A stretch of DNA of 64,000 bases from an uncultured Desulfobacter sp. (GTDB lineage: Bacteria; Desulfobacterota; Desulfobacteria; Desulfobacterales; Desulfobacteraceae): the NCBI RefSeq assembly GCF_963666675.1, contig NZ_OY762929.1, positions 5,958,501-6,022,500 of the forward strand, in the 5' to 3' direction. This document shows positions 17,679-26,791 of the stretch, one piece after another. A program made the position numbers and the translations under genes. Every line of letters starts with the position of its first letter. Position 1 is the stretch's first letter. The notes beneath the pieces were generated by a model, which saw nothing but the letters and a program-made list of their open reading frames with translations, ran no database searches and was not told the origin of the DNA.

Positions 17679-20423
17679 ATGAATTCTCACCGTTACGTCG
17701 TCGATTTCTTATCCAAAGAGCATTCGTCTGTCCAAAATATCGGGGGTAAGGGGAGCAACCTTGCACGGATGACGGCAATGGGGATCAACGTTCCTTCAGG
17801 CTATGCCATTACCACCCAGTGCATGGCAGATGTGTTTAAAAAGAAGAATATTTTTGAACTGGTATCTGAACACCTGGACACATTGGCCCCGGATTCTGCT
17901 ATGGAATCCATTGAAAAATGCTCCCGGGAAATCAAAAAAGAGATTGAAAACCTCGAAATACCTTCTGATGTTACCGGAATGATCTTGGAAAAACATGACC
18001 GGATCATAGCCGAATCTTATTTCAGCGTTCGCTCGTCTGCCGTTGACGAAGATCGTTCCGGGGCGTCATTTGCCGGATTGCATGACAGTTTTTTATTTAT
18101 CAAAAGTGAGAATGATCTTGTACACAAGATTAAAGCGGCGTGGGCCTCTTTATTTAACACCCGGGCGTTATCTTTCCGGTTACAGCATCAAATTTCTTTG
18201 CAGAATATTAAAATTGCCGTGATCATACAAAAGATGGTCAGTGCATATAAAAGCGGTATTATTTTTACAGCGAACCCCAATACCCATAATGTAAATGAAA
18301 TTTTAATCAGCTGCTTGTATGGTGCAGGAGAAGGAATCGTCAGTGCCGGGTTGGACGCAGATCTTTTCACGGTGTCAAAAGAAAATCATGAACACACCAC
18401 AGCAATTGCATCAAAAACGGAACAATTGGTATTTGATGAAAATGCGGGAACCGGCTTAAAAACCGTTGCTGTTTCCTCTTCTTTGCAGGATAAGCCCTGT
18501 CTGACTGAATCTGAGATTTCAGCGCTGGCGCAGATCTCAACGGACCTGGAAAACAGCTATGGCAAACCCCAGGATATTGAATTTTCCATAGATCAAAACG
18601 GCACCATTTTCATACTGCAATCGCGGCCCATTACAACATTGCACGAGTATGGACCGGCTGCCGGCAACCGGATTGTATGGGACAATTCAAATATCATTGA
18701 AAGCTACTCCGGGCCCACAACCCCGCTGACGTTCAGTTTTATCCGGCATGCCTATACGATTGTTTATCACTGTTTTGCCGGCGTTATGGGGATATCTTCG
18801 AAAAAAGTCCATGAAAGCCGGTATATTTTTGAAAATATGCTTGGGCTTATCAATGGACGCGTCTATTACAATATAATCAACTGGTATAAGCTGGTTCAAC
18901 TGTTTCCCGGGTTTCATTACAATAAAACGTTTATGGAATCGATGATGGGTATCCGGGAAAAAATTACCATTGACGATGATGATTCCAAAGCCGGTTTTTT
19001 TCAAAGGTATTTTGTTGAGCTTCCCAAACTTCTCTTTCTGGTTGGCAGATCTGTTTACAATTTCAGCCGTATGAAAAAATTGGTAAAGGCGTTTGATGAT
19101 AATTTCAATCTCCATTACAGCCATTGGGAACATATGGATTTTAACCGAATGCCCCCCAAAGATCTTATGCAGATATACAGAGAGATGGAGTCCGCACTGC
19201 TGTGGAACTGGAAAACGCCTATTATCAACGATTTTTATGTGATGATTTTTTACGGTCTGCTCAAACATATCTGTGAAAAATGGTATGGCGATGAGAGCGG
19301 ATCACTGCAAAATGACCTCATCTGCGGTGAAGGCAATATTGAAAGTACCCAGCCCACAAAGCTGCTCATGGAGATTACCCGCCTTGTAAAAAAAGACCAA
19401 CAATTTGTAAAAACATTTGAGTCTCTCACCCCTGAAGCATTGGTAACGCTTGTACGGTCAGAGTCTCAATATCATGAGATTTCAAAAAAAATAGATCATT
19501 ATCTCAAAGAATATGGATTTCGCTGCATCAATGAACTCAAACTTGAAGAACCGTCTTTAAAGGAAACCCCGCAGTTTTTATTTCAGATTATTCAAAATTA
19601 CCTGAAGATGGACAATGAAGATGCGTTGAACCCGGAACTGATGGAACAAAAAGAGCAGCGCATCAGACAGCAGGCAGAGAAAAAAGTAAATCAACACCTT
19701 TCCGGCACACGTTTGGCTGCGGTTAAAAAAAGATTGTTTTCATGGATTTTAAACAGTGCCAGAAACGGCGTTAAAAACCGGGAAAACATGCGGTTTGCCA
19801 GAACAAAAATCTATGGTCTCGTACGGGAAATGTTCAATGCCGTGGGGCTTCATTTTGAGTATGAAGGTATCATTGAAATACAAAGTGATATCTACTATTT
19901 GTCCGTTGATGAAATATGGGATTTTATCAACGGAACCGCGATCACCACTGATTTTAAGGCCCTGATTAATCTTAGAAAAAAAGAATTTCAATCTTATAAT
20001 AGTTCACAAACGGATCCCCCGGATGACCATTTTGAGACGTTTGGAATGGTGTACCATAAAAACAGGTTTAAAAATACCAAAGTGGACACCTCTTCCCAAA
20101 GCACAGGTGGACTCAAAGGCATCGGATGTTCCCCCGGTAAAGTAACCAAACCTGTAAAAATTGTGAAATCCCCAACGGATGATCTGACGATAGATGGTGA
20201 AATCCTTGTGGCCGGCCGGACCGATCCCGGCTGGGTACCTTTGTATCCGTCCGTGTCAGGCATCCTCATTGAAAGAGGCAGCATTCTATCTCACTCAGCG
20301 ATTGTAGCCAGAGAAATGGGTATCCCCACCATTGTCGGTATTCCCAATTTATTAAATGTGTTAAAGGACGATCAGGTGGTGACAATGGACGGATCTACTG
20401 GTGAATTGGACATTGAGCAGTAA
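17679..20423 (+). CDS. Rifampicin-phosphotransferase-like dikinase (PEP/pyruvate-binding and swivelling His domains)
   Basis: The 914-residue protein has an N-terminal PPDK-type ATP-binding domain (about 1-320; GGKGSNLARM at the start, SVRSSAVDEDRSGASFAGLHDSFL, and DIEFSIDQNGTIFILQSRPITT at the end), a large middle region of unknown substrate specificity, and a C-terminal phosphohistidine domain (GCSPGKVTKP, then SHSAIVAREMGIPTIVG with His872). There is no PEP-binding TIM barrel, so it is not a PEP synthase. This three-part layout is that of rifampicin phosphotransferase, which moves the beta-phosphate of ATP to a small molecule. An AGGAG site precedes the ATG. As the last gene of the operon it may phosphorylate the pathway product or a prenol. 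Confidence 0.75.
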   Translation: MNSHRYVVDFLSKEHSSVQNIGGKGSNLARMTAMGINVPSGYAITTQCMADVFKKKNIFELVSEHLDTLAPDSAMESIEKCSREIKKEIENLEIPSDVTGMILEKHDRIIAESYFSVRSSAVDEDRSGASFAGLHDSFLFIKSENDLVHKIKAAWASLFNTRALSFRLQHQISLQNIKIAVIIQKMVSAYKSGIIFTANPNTHNVNEILISCLYGAGEGIVSAGLDADLFTVSKENHEHTTAIASKTEQLVFDENAGTGLKTVAVSSSLQDKPCLTESEISALAQISTDLENSYGKPQDIEFSIDQNGTIFILQSRPITTLHEYGPAAGNRIVWDNSNIIESYSGPTTPLTFSFIRHAYTIVYHCFAGVMGISSKKVHESRYIFENMLGLINGRVYYNIINWYKLVQLFPGFHYNKTFMESMMGIREKITIDDDDSKAGFFQRYFVELPKLLFLVGRSVYNFSRMKKLVKAFDDNFNLHYSHWEHMDFNRMPPKDLMQIYREMESALLWNWKTPIINDFYVMIFYGLLKHICEKWYGDESGSLQNDLICGEGNIESTQPTKLLMEITRLVKKDQQFVKTFESLTPEALVTLVRSESQYHEISKKIDHYLKEYGFRCINELKLEEPSLKETPQFLFQIIQNYLKMDNEDALNPELMEQKEQRIRQQAEKKVNQHLSGTRLAAVKKRLFSWILNSARNGVKNRENMRFARTKIYGLVREMFNAVGLHFEYEGIIEIQSDIYYLSVDEIWDFINGTAITTDFKALINLRKKEFQSYNSSQTDPPDDHFETFGMVYHKNRFKNTKVDTSSQSTGGLKGIGCSPGKVTKPVKIVKSPTDDLTIDGEILVAGRTDPGWVPLYPSVSGILIERGSILSHSAIVAREMGIPTIVGIPNLLNVLKDDQVVTMDGSTGELDIEQ

Positions 20424-20427
20424 ATCA

Positions 20428-20700
20428 TTACAAATAAGACCCATCAATCAATCGATTGGGGGTTATTGGCTCCCGGGACCAGTGAATATCAATGGTTTGG
20501 ATAAATCTTGCTTTCACTATTTTAGCCCTTTGCACAAGTCGGTCCCTCTCATCATGTCGAAGATAAATACCCTCGCCGGATTCATCACCGAAACACGAAG
20601 GCCCTATCATGGATTCCAACTGGGATAATGAGAATGTCCCTCGTTTTAAATAAGGAACAGATGAAATATTCATCTGTTTAAATATTCTGTTTCGCCCGAT
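20428..20700 (-). pseudogene. C-terminal remnant of an RNA-ligase-like gene, cut by an IS
   Basis: The minus-strand frame encodes an ~80-residue tail with EGIYLRHDERDRLVQRAKIV followed by KARFIQTIDIHWSREPITPN. This reads like the end of RNA ligase family proteins (PF09414-type), where the EGxxxR motif is followed by a lysine and then an HWxxxPIxPN tail. The N-terminal part with the nucleotidyl-lysine motif is absent; upstream (to the right) the frame runs into the IS3-type element near 20702. I take it as a broken gene left by transposition. The assignment is from motif memory. Confidence 0.5.
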
Positions 20701-20775
20701 GTGTCAGGATAGTTGTCGTGTCGAACGAAAAGCCAATAAGACAATTTGAACAGGGCGTGGAATGGATATGAAAAC

Positions 20776-21270
20776 GTGGAGTATACACAAGAATTCAAAA
20801 CGGCAATGATTCAGAAAATTCTTTTAAACCCAGGCACGCCGATGGTAAACTTTTCAAAAGAGGCTAACGTTCCAAATTCAACGGTAGCAACCTGGCTAAG
20901 AAATTACAAAAAAAGGAATGGGAGTACAGTGGGCTCGAAGAAGAAAACCTGGTCAGCCGAGAGGAAATTTCAGGCAGTATTGGAAACTGCGTCGTTAAGT
21001 GAAGCAGAAAAAAATGAATATTGCCGGAAACATGGAATATACCCGGAACAGTTAGAAGAGTGGAAGAAAGACTGTATATCCGGATGTAGAAAGAGCCCCG
21101 ATCAAAATTTTGTCAAGAAAACCAAGCAAAAAGAGCAAGAATTGCAACGCAAGACTAAAGCCCTTGAAAAAGAATTAACCCGTAAGGAGAAAGCGTTAGC
21201 AGAAGCTGCCGCCCTGCTTGTGTTAAAAAAAAAAGTCCAGGACATCTGGGGGGACAAAGGGGAAGAATGA
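20776..21270 (+). CDS. IS3-type transposase OrfA (helix-turn-helix protein)
   Basis: This DNA-binding partner of the downstream transposase has an N-terminal helix-turn-helix (YTQEFKTAMIQKILLNPGTP, then STVATWLRNYKK), a second HTH-like region around SAERKFQAVLETASLSEAEKNEYCRKHGI, and a C-terminal Lys/Glu-rich coiled coil. I place the start at the GTG at 20776, where the product begins MEYTQEFK like other family members; an in-frame TTG at 20746 would add ten residues. It is longer than a typical IS3 OrfA. It overlaps orfB by four bases (ATGA), so expression by termination-reinitiation rather than classic frameshifting is possible. Confidence 0.7.
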   Translation: MEYTQEFKTAMIQKILLNPGTPMVNFSKEANVPNSTVATWLRNYKKRNGSTVGSKKKTWSAERKFQAVLETASLSEAEKNEYCRKHGIYPEQLEEWKKDCISGCRKSPDQNFVKKTKQKEQELQRKTKALEKELTRKEKALAEAAALLVLKKKVQDIWGDKGEE

Positions 21271-22313
21271 TTCCTACTGAAGACAAAATGCAGATATTGT
21301 CTTTGGTGGAAGAAGCTTGTAAATCCGGTGCTCGCCAATGTAAGGCTTGTGAAATAATAGGAATTTCAGAAAGGACCTTACAGCGGTGGCAGAAAAAAAC
21401 GACTGCTGAAATAGAAGATAAGCGCCCCCATGCAGAAAGAAATCCTGCAAACAAATTGTCTGAAGAAGAAAAACATATGATTATAGATATTTGTAATAGT
21501 CAGGAGTATGGAAGCTTACCGCCAAGCCAGATTGTTCCCATGCTTTGTGATCAGGGGATCTATGTCGCATCCGAAGCAAGCTTCTATAGGACACTGAGAG
21601 AGAACGGTCTTCAGAACCATAGAGGTAAAACCCGGTATAAAACAAATAAAAAACCGACGGGTTTTACAGCAACAGGGCCTAATCAGGTCTGGACATGGGA
21701 TATAACCTACCTTCCAGCGGCGCTAAAGGGTTCGTTTTATTACCTTTATATGATAACGGATATTTACAGTCGTAAGATAGTAGCTTGGGAAGTCCATGAC
21801 AGGCAAAGTGATGAGCTGGCCTCCGAGCTTGTAAAAAGGGGGTATCTGTCAGAGGGTGTAAATGGCAATGAAATAGTGCTTCATTCAGATAATGGCTCCC
21901 CGATGAAAGGTGCGACCATGCTGTGCACTCTTCAGCAACTTGGAGTTGTCCCCTCATTCAGTCGGCCGTCGGTAAGTAACGATAATCCTTATTCAGAAGC
22001 ATTGTTCAAAACCCTGAAATATGCCCCTTCATACCCTTCCGGCCCTTTTGAGAGCTTGGAGGCCTGTAGAGAATGGGTACTGAATTTTGTTCGCTGGTAC
22101 AATAATGTCCACCGTCACAGTGGTATAAAATTTGTTACCCCAAATGAAAGGCATACAGGGGCAGATAGGACGATTTTAGAGGCCCGTCAAAAGGTATATC
22201 TGGAAGCAAAGGCAAAAAAACCAGAACGTTGGAGCCGTGGAATCAGAGATTGGACTGTGGTAACAGAAGTCTCTCTTAATCCTGAAAAAAACGATAACCG
22301 TCCAGCAGCTTAA
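21267..22313 (+). CDS. IS3-family transposase OrfB (DDE integrase domain)
   Basis: The 348-residue protein has an N-terminal HTH (ARQCKACEIIGISERTLQRW), an HTH_21-like segment (YGSLPPSQIVPMLCDQG) and an rve-type integrase core. The catalytic acidic residues are readable: Asp in WTWDITYLP, Asp in VLHSDNGSPM and Glu in NPYSEALFKTLKY. The tail WYNNVHRHSGIKFVTP is typical for IS3. All catalytic positions appear intact, so the element may still be active. Confidence 0.88.
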   Translation: MIPTEDKMQILSLVEEACKSGARQCKACEIIGISERTLQRWQKKTTAEIEDKRPHAERNPANKLSEEEKHMIIDICNSQEYGSLPPSQIVPMLCDQGIYVASEASFYRTLRENGLQNHRGKTRYKTNKKPTGFTATGPNQVWTWDITYLPAALKGSFYYLYMITDIYSRKIVAWEVHDRQSDELASELVKRGYLSEGVNGNEIVLHSDNGSPMKGATMLCTLQQLGVVPSFSRPSVSNDNPYSEALFKTLKYAPSYPSGPFESLEACREWVLNFVRWYNNVHRHSGIKFVTPNERHTGADRTILEARQKVYLEAKAKKPERWSRGIRDWTVVTEVSLNPEKNDNRPAA

Positions 22314-22347
22314 TATAAAGGTTACCCCCAGACATAATTATGTTTTT

Positions 22348-22480
22348 CCCTTATCCCCAAAAAAAATCCTGCGGGAATGGAAGGATAAGTCAAGAAAAAA
22401 ATGGGAGGGACCCTCTGGGAGGAACCGATTTTTTTCTTGACTTATCCTGGAATGGAGCTACAAATTTTTTGGGGTAAGGG
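22348..22480. repeat. Nested inverted repeat at the junction of two IS elements
   Basis: An outer pair (CCCTTATCCCCAAAAAAA at 22348 and its near-complement ending at 22480) encloses an inner pair (AGGATAAGTCAAGAAAAAAA at 22383 and its complement ending at 22447). Together they could fold into one long hairpin. It lies between the IS3-type element and the ISKra4-type transposase and may be a fused pair of IS ends or a MITE-like insertion. There is no gene in 22314-22632. Confidence 0.7.
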
Positions 22481-22644
22481 TAAAAACAACAGTGAAAATT
22501 TATACCTAAAAATTTCACAAAAAATGCGCTTGAGGCGACAACTTTCTTGACAAACACCGGTAAGGGTAAAAACAACAGTGAAAATTTATACCTAAAAATT
22601 TCACAAAAAATGCGCTTGAGGCGACAACTTTCTTGACAAACACC
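22473..22644. repeat. Perfect 86-bp tandem duplication (two copies)
   Basis: The unit beginning GGTAAGGGTAAAAACAACAG and ending TTTCTTGACAAACACC occurs at 22473-22558 and again at 22559-22644 with no mismatch that I can see. Because 86 is not a multiple of three, it disrupts any reading frame entering the ISKra4-type transposase from the left. Perfect identity implies a recent event. Confidence 0.9.
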
Positions 22645-24000
22645 GGTGAAGAGCCGGTCTGTGGAGCCGATGGCATTGTTCGACCGAAAGTGAGGCCACA
22701 GGATCGAAAAATCGAAACCGTATTTGGAACGGTATCGGAAAGTCGTGCCGGATATGGAAACAAGGGCGTGGCAAGTTTGCACCCGTTGGATGCCCGATTG
22801 AATCTTCCCCCAGAACTTTATTCCCTCGAACTTCGTCGCCGTGTGGCTGAAAACGCTTCAAAGAGTTCTTTTGACGAGACTGTCGAAACGATCAAGAAAA
22901 CCACTGGAGCCGATATTCCCAAACGTCAGGTAGAAGAGTTAACACAGCGAGCAGCTCGGGATTTTGACGCATTTTATGAAATACGGCAATGCAACCCGGC
23001 GGATGAGACAGTTACTGGTCCAATACTGGTAATCACCACCGATGGTAAGGGCGTGGTAATGCATGAGCAGGACCTGCGGGAACAAACCCGGAAAGCTGCC
23101 CGGAAACGAAAGCCTCAGATGGAAAGCCGGCTATCCAAAGGGGAAAAGAAAAATGCCAAGCGAATGGCAACCGTTGCCGCTGTATATACTATAGATACGT
23201 TTAAACGTACGCCCCAAGACTTGCTTCCGGGGAATGACAAGTCGAATACAAAAACAAGCCCTCACCCGGAACAAAAGCGTGTATGGGCAAGCCTTGAAAA
23301 ATCAGCCGAGCAGGTCATTGCATCGGCCTTTTCTGAGGCCTCCCACCGTGATCCCAACCACGAAAAACATTGGGTTGCCTTAGTGGACGGCGAAAATCAA
23401 CAACTACGAATCCTGAAACGTATGGCCAAAAGACAAAATGTGGCCCTTACGATCATTGTTGATATTATTCATGTTATTGAATACCTCTGGAAAGCTGGCA
23501 GGGCATTTCATCCCAAATCCGGCCCGGAGCTTGAAAAATGGGTCCAGTACCGCTTGGCTAAAGTACTCGATGGCAAGGCCGGATTGATGGCAGGGGGGAT
23601 GCGTAGAAGTGCTACATTAAAAAAATTTACAGACAAACAACGTAAACCTGTAGAAGCCTGCGCAACGTATTTGAAAAATAAAGCACCGTACCTTGAATAC
23701 CATCATTATCTTGACCTTGGCCTCCCTATTGCCACAGGAGTTATTGAGGGCGCATGTCGTCATCTTGTAAAGGACCGAATGGATATAACTGGTGCCAAAT
23801 GGCGGTTGTCCAGTGCTGAAGCAGTGTTGCGTCTGCGTGCCTTGCGGAGTAGTAACGATTTTGATGAGTATTGGAATTTTCATGAAGCCTGCGAATACGA
23901 ACGTAATCACCGGGCTCTTTATCAACATGGTGAGGTTCCGGCTACAAAGCTACCAAAACCTTCACCGAAACGACGGGGGCATCTAAAAGTGATCAAGTAA
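22633..24000 (+). CDS. ISKra4-family transposase, 5'-truncated
   Basis: The 455-residue frame matches ISKra4-type transposases: CGADGIVRPKVRPQ, then ETVFGTVSESRAGYG, HPLDARLNLPPELYS, the DGKGV strand, VDIIHVIEYLWKAGRAF and a C-terminal GVIEGACRHLVKDRMD with GAKWRLSSAEAVLRLRAL. Family members normally have some 50-80 residues before the GADG motif. Here those are missing because the upstream DNA is the 86-bp tandem duplication, and the only start is a TTG at 22633. I therefore regard it as probably inactive. Confidence 0.75.
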   Translation: MTNTGEEPVCGADGIVRPKVRPQDRKIETVFGTVSESRAGYGNKGVASLHPLDARLNLPPELYSLELRRRVAENASKSSFDETVETIKKTTGADIPKRQVEELTQRAARDFDAFYEIRQCNPADETVTGPILVITTDGKGVVMHEQDLREQTRKAARKRKPQMESRLSKGEKKNAKRMATVAAVYTIDTFKRTPQDLLPGNDKSNTKTSPHPEQKRVWASLEKSAEQVIASAFSEASHRDPNHEKHWVALVDGENQQLRILKRMAKRQNVALTIIVDIIHVIEYLWKAGRAFHPKSGPELEKWVQYRLAKVLDGKAGLMAGGMRRSATLKKFTDKQRKPVEACATYLKNKAPYLEYHHYLDLGLPIATGVIEGACRHLVKDRMDITGAKWRLSSAEAVLRLRALRSSNDFDEYWNFHEACEYERNHRALYQHGEVPATKLPKPSPKRRGHLKVIK

Positions 24001-24041
24001 TGCTGGCAAAGAATGGCAAATATCATGACTACCAGCTTTGG

Positions 24042-24698
24042 TCAGACATGTCGTAAAAGAGCCGCACCCATTTCCATTGCAGGGTTCAATTTCAACGTCA
24101 TGATGATCCGGCCCCCAAGGGCTTTAAATTTTTGGCTGAACCGTTCTGCAAGGAAACTTGAAGAGGGATTATGAACCTCTGATACTACCACCGCATTATC
24201 AATCAGCAGTTCATCCCTGGCCAAAAGGGCGCCAACCATTCCCTGGAAATTGTCATCAAAACACAACTGGCTGATAAATTCGCTTTCTGCCGTGATCCCG
24301 GGGTGGGAGGCAACAGTGGCCAGGATCGGTGTTTTAAAACGGTCGGCAATCTTTGCCGCCCCAAGCACGGGGCTGCTTTGGGATAGAATAAGTACCGCGC
24401 TCACCTTATCAACCTGGGTTAATTTTTCCAGAGATTGTAAGGCAAGGCCGGGGGCGTTCATGTCGTTGGCTGTTACCAGCTCAATTTTGTCTCCGTTATT
24501 CAGCAAAGGGGTCATCTTCATTATCGTTTTGATGCCCTTGAGCGCGCTTTGTCCCATATATTCGTAAGGACCGCTGAGAGGGCCGATCACACCGATTTTA
24601 ATAATCTGCCCTGACGGGTGGACCGGTTCTGTTTTTTCACAACCTGCCCCTATCCCCATCAGCGCTGCCAGCATCAGGATCTGGAAAAATAATTTCAT
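24042..24698 (-). pseudogene. Branched-chain-type periplasmic binding lipoprotein, truncated by IS
   Basis: The 218-residue frame starts with a lipoprotein signal (MKLFFQILMLAALMGIGAGC) and continues as a Peripla_BP_6-type receptor: IKIGVIGPLSGPYEYMGQSALKGI, LVTANDMNAPGLALQSLEKL and AVLILSQSSPVLGAAKIADRF. Full family members are about 380-400 residues; this one ends abruptly after NPAMEMGAALLR where transposon sequence begins, so the C-terminal lobe is lost. It lies eight bases downstream of the DUF389 gene, suggesting a former operon. Confidence 0.75.
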
Positions 24699-24706
24699 TG
24701 GATCCT

Positions 24707-26599
24707 CTACAAAATATAGATCACATTGACGCGTATGATCATGGTTTTATGGAAGTGGGTTTGTACTTTTTTCTTAAAAAGGCTCAAATCTTTTCTTGTA
24801 AGGGGTTCCCGTGCAAGGACATTAACATTGAGAATCTTTTTATTCCCCCTGTACTCTATCTTTGCTTTTCTAACGACCAGATATTTATCGTTGATCAAAA
24901 ATCTTTCAACCTGCCAGTTTCGTTCATAAATTCTTGTGTCTACAATACGGTAAAAAGAAAGTGATAAGGGGATCGAAATAAAAACCAATATCAAAATGAC
25001 AAAAAGAAACGTTTTTTTCGCCCTGATTGCCGATGAGTACCCCAGTACCCTGAATGTCAGTACCGCCGCCAGGATAATACCAATAAGGTTGGTTGAAAAA
25101 AGCAGAAACGCATCACTGAAAAAGTCGAAGTCCATCCTGCCGATGCCAATGCCGGCCACGGCCAGGGGAGGAACCAGCGCAACGGCGATTGCCACACCTG
25201 CAAGGCTTTGAATAATTTCTTTAAACGATTTTGTGTACGCGCCTGCCACGCCGGAAATGATCGCCACGGACAGATCCAGCAGTGTCGGATGAAGGCGGCC
25301 TAACATCTCCGCCGTGGTCGGGTCATCAGGATAGATCCGGCAGATTAAGGCAGATGTCGTCAATGCAAATAATACCCCGGCAATAATTTTTAAGGCAGAG
25401 TATTTAATCAAAAATTGGTCCTGCCTGAGCAGTCCCATGGAAATAGAAATGATGGGGGCCATTAACGGCGCCAGCAGCATGGCACCGATGATTACCGAAG
25501 AACTGTTCAGGTAAAGCCCTACGGTGGCAAGCATGGTGCTGAGCAGTATGAGCACCAGGTATGCCGGGTTTATCCTGGCATCATCCCTGAGGGCCGTGAA
25601 CAGGTCCTTGAAGCGTTCTTCCGAAGCATAGGAAAAAAACGGAATACTTTTGGTTTTGAGGCGGCTTAACTCTTTGCCCACAGGAAGGTTGCCAACGTTC
25701 TGGGTTGTCCCCGAAGGCCGGGATTTATTCCTTTTGTTTAGCAGCTTTTCCGAAACATTGATGCGTACAGCCTTTTTAAGGGTCTGGCATCTGACAGGGG
25801 TTTGGATCTTTGGCTCCCCGTCAATATAAACATCCAGTTTTTTCTCGCAGTCAATCTCAATCCGGGGACATTTCACGTAGCCGACGGCATCGGGAATTTT
25901 CCTTTGCCCGGAACCGGTTTTGGCTGTCTGATACAGGAATGCCAGGTATTCGATAATGGAACGCGGCGCAGAAACCAGCATGGATATCATACCGTCGGTA
26001 AAGGAATTGTCATGGGAAATCAATCTGGAGGCCAGGGTTCCTTCATGCTGCTGGATAATCATGCAGCCGCAGGCGGCTGTCCGGATTTTTCTCTGGTTTG
26101 AGACCGTAAAGTCAAACTGCAGAAGCTTAAGTCCTCTAAGCCGTTTCAGGGCATTTATCAGCATATTGTATCTGCTGATATCTTCGGGAGAGTCAACCAG
26201 GGGCAGGCGGCCCATGGTTGCCTTGAACAATATGATTTCCCGGTTGCATAAAATAAGATCCATGGCCTGGGCATCTGCCCTGAGTGCCAGATCAACAGCA
26301 AGATTGATCTTCCTGGGAAGCGCGAAGCATTTTATAAGATCTTTCTGGTCGGTCATGGGGATCAGGCCGACGGTGAAGTCGTATTTCATGGAGAGGAACA
26401 GGACCTCTTTAATCGTCTGAAGCGGGCCTGAAACCACAACGTGGCCCACGCCGCGCAACAGTTTTTCCGGTTCCCGAACCACGTCATCAAAGGCAAGGGG
26501 GGTGATTTGAGTACCGCAGAGGTTCTCTTGGAGGTCTACGGCGAAACGCTTTGTGTCTGCCGTGTGAATAAACGCTGCAGATCTGACATAATCCGTCAA
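24707..26599 (-). CDS. DUF389 family membrane protein with N-terminal kinase-like domain
   Basis: The 630-residue protein joins two parts. Residues 1 to about 300 resemble a diacylglycerol-kinase-type (NAD-kinase fold) domain, with a GVGHVVVSGPLQTIKEVLF start and DGMISMLVSAPRSIIEYLAFL late. Residues from about 345 onward are a DUF389 domain with helices and the conserved NSSSVIIGAMLLAPLMAPI, SIITSGVAGAYTKSF-like and ALVPPLAVAGIGI blocks. DUF389 proteins are integral inner-membrane proteins of unknown function. It precedes the truncated binding-protein gene by eight bases. Confidence 0.75.
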   Translation of the reverse strand: MTDYVRSAAFIHTADTKRFAVDLQENLCGTQITPLAFDDVVREPEKLLRGVGHVVVSGPLQTIKEVLFLSMKYDFTVGLIPMTDQKDLIKCFALPRKINLAVDLALRADAQAMDLILCNREIILFKATMGRLPLVDSPEDISRYNMLINALKRLRGLKLLQFDFTVSNQRKIRTAACGCMIIQQHEGTLASRLISHDNSFTDGMISMLVSAPRSIIEYLAFLYQTAKTGSGQRKIPDAVGYVKCPRIEIDCEKKLDVYIDGEPKIQTPVRCQTLKKAVRINVSEKLLNKRNKSRPSGTTQNVGNLPVGKELSRLKTKSIPFFSYASEERFKDLFTALRDDARINPAYLVLILLSTMLATVGLYLNSSSVIIGAMLLAPLMAPIISISMGLLRQDQFLIKYSALKIIAGVLFALTTSALICRIYPDDPTTAEMLGRLHPTLLDLSVAIISGVAGAYTKSFKEIIQSLAGVAIAVALVPPLAVAGIGIGRMDFDFFSDAFLLFSTNLIGIILAAVLTFRVLGYSSAIRAKKTFLFVILILVFISIPLSLSFYRIVDTRIYERNWQVERFLINDKYLVVRKAKIEYRGNKKILNVNVLAREPLTRKDLSLFKKKVQTHFHKTMIIRVNVIYIL

Positions 26600-26791
26600 T
26601 TGAAAAGCCTCCGATTGGGGATATTTTTAATCTGAAATATTCCAAAGGTCATAGCATAAGTGTCATGGCCTGTCGATATGTCGTTTTAAGACACTAAACA
26701 AAATAAAATGCTATTGAGAAACGCCATGTTCTTTAGTAAACCAATATTCATAAATAAATAAAGGCTACAGCATTAAAGGGAGAATTCCTGT

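Larger units (their letters stand above)
20702..22334 (+). mobile_element. IS3-family-like insertion sequence
   Basis: Two overlapping transposase frames lie inside. Short imperfect ends are visible: TGTCAGGATAG at 20702 and, inverted, TGTCTGGGGGT ending at 22334. I see no convincing target duplication, so the exact ends are tentative and one side may have been rearranged. It abuts an ISKra4-type remnant on its right and an RNA-ligase-like gene fragment on its left. Confidence 0.6.
22348..24056 (+). mobile_element. ISKra4-family-like element, damaged at its left end
   Basis: The right boundary is placed near 24056, where the coding frame of a truncated periplasmic binding protein (minus strand) breaks off. 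The left boundary is uncertain because the region 22348-22644 is an inverted repeat plus a tandem duplication. No clean terminal repeats were identified. Confidence 0.45.

Noticed and set aside
17679..20423. Phosphoenolpyruvate synthase
   Set aside because: The ATP-binding and phosphohistidine domains are present, but the C-terminal PEP-binding barrel is missing and the middle region is longer, which fits rifampicin-phosphotransferase-like enzymes better.
22473..22644. CRISPR array
   Set aside because: Only two units of 86 bases, directly adjacent with no spacers; this is a tandem duplication.
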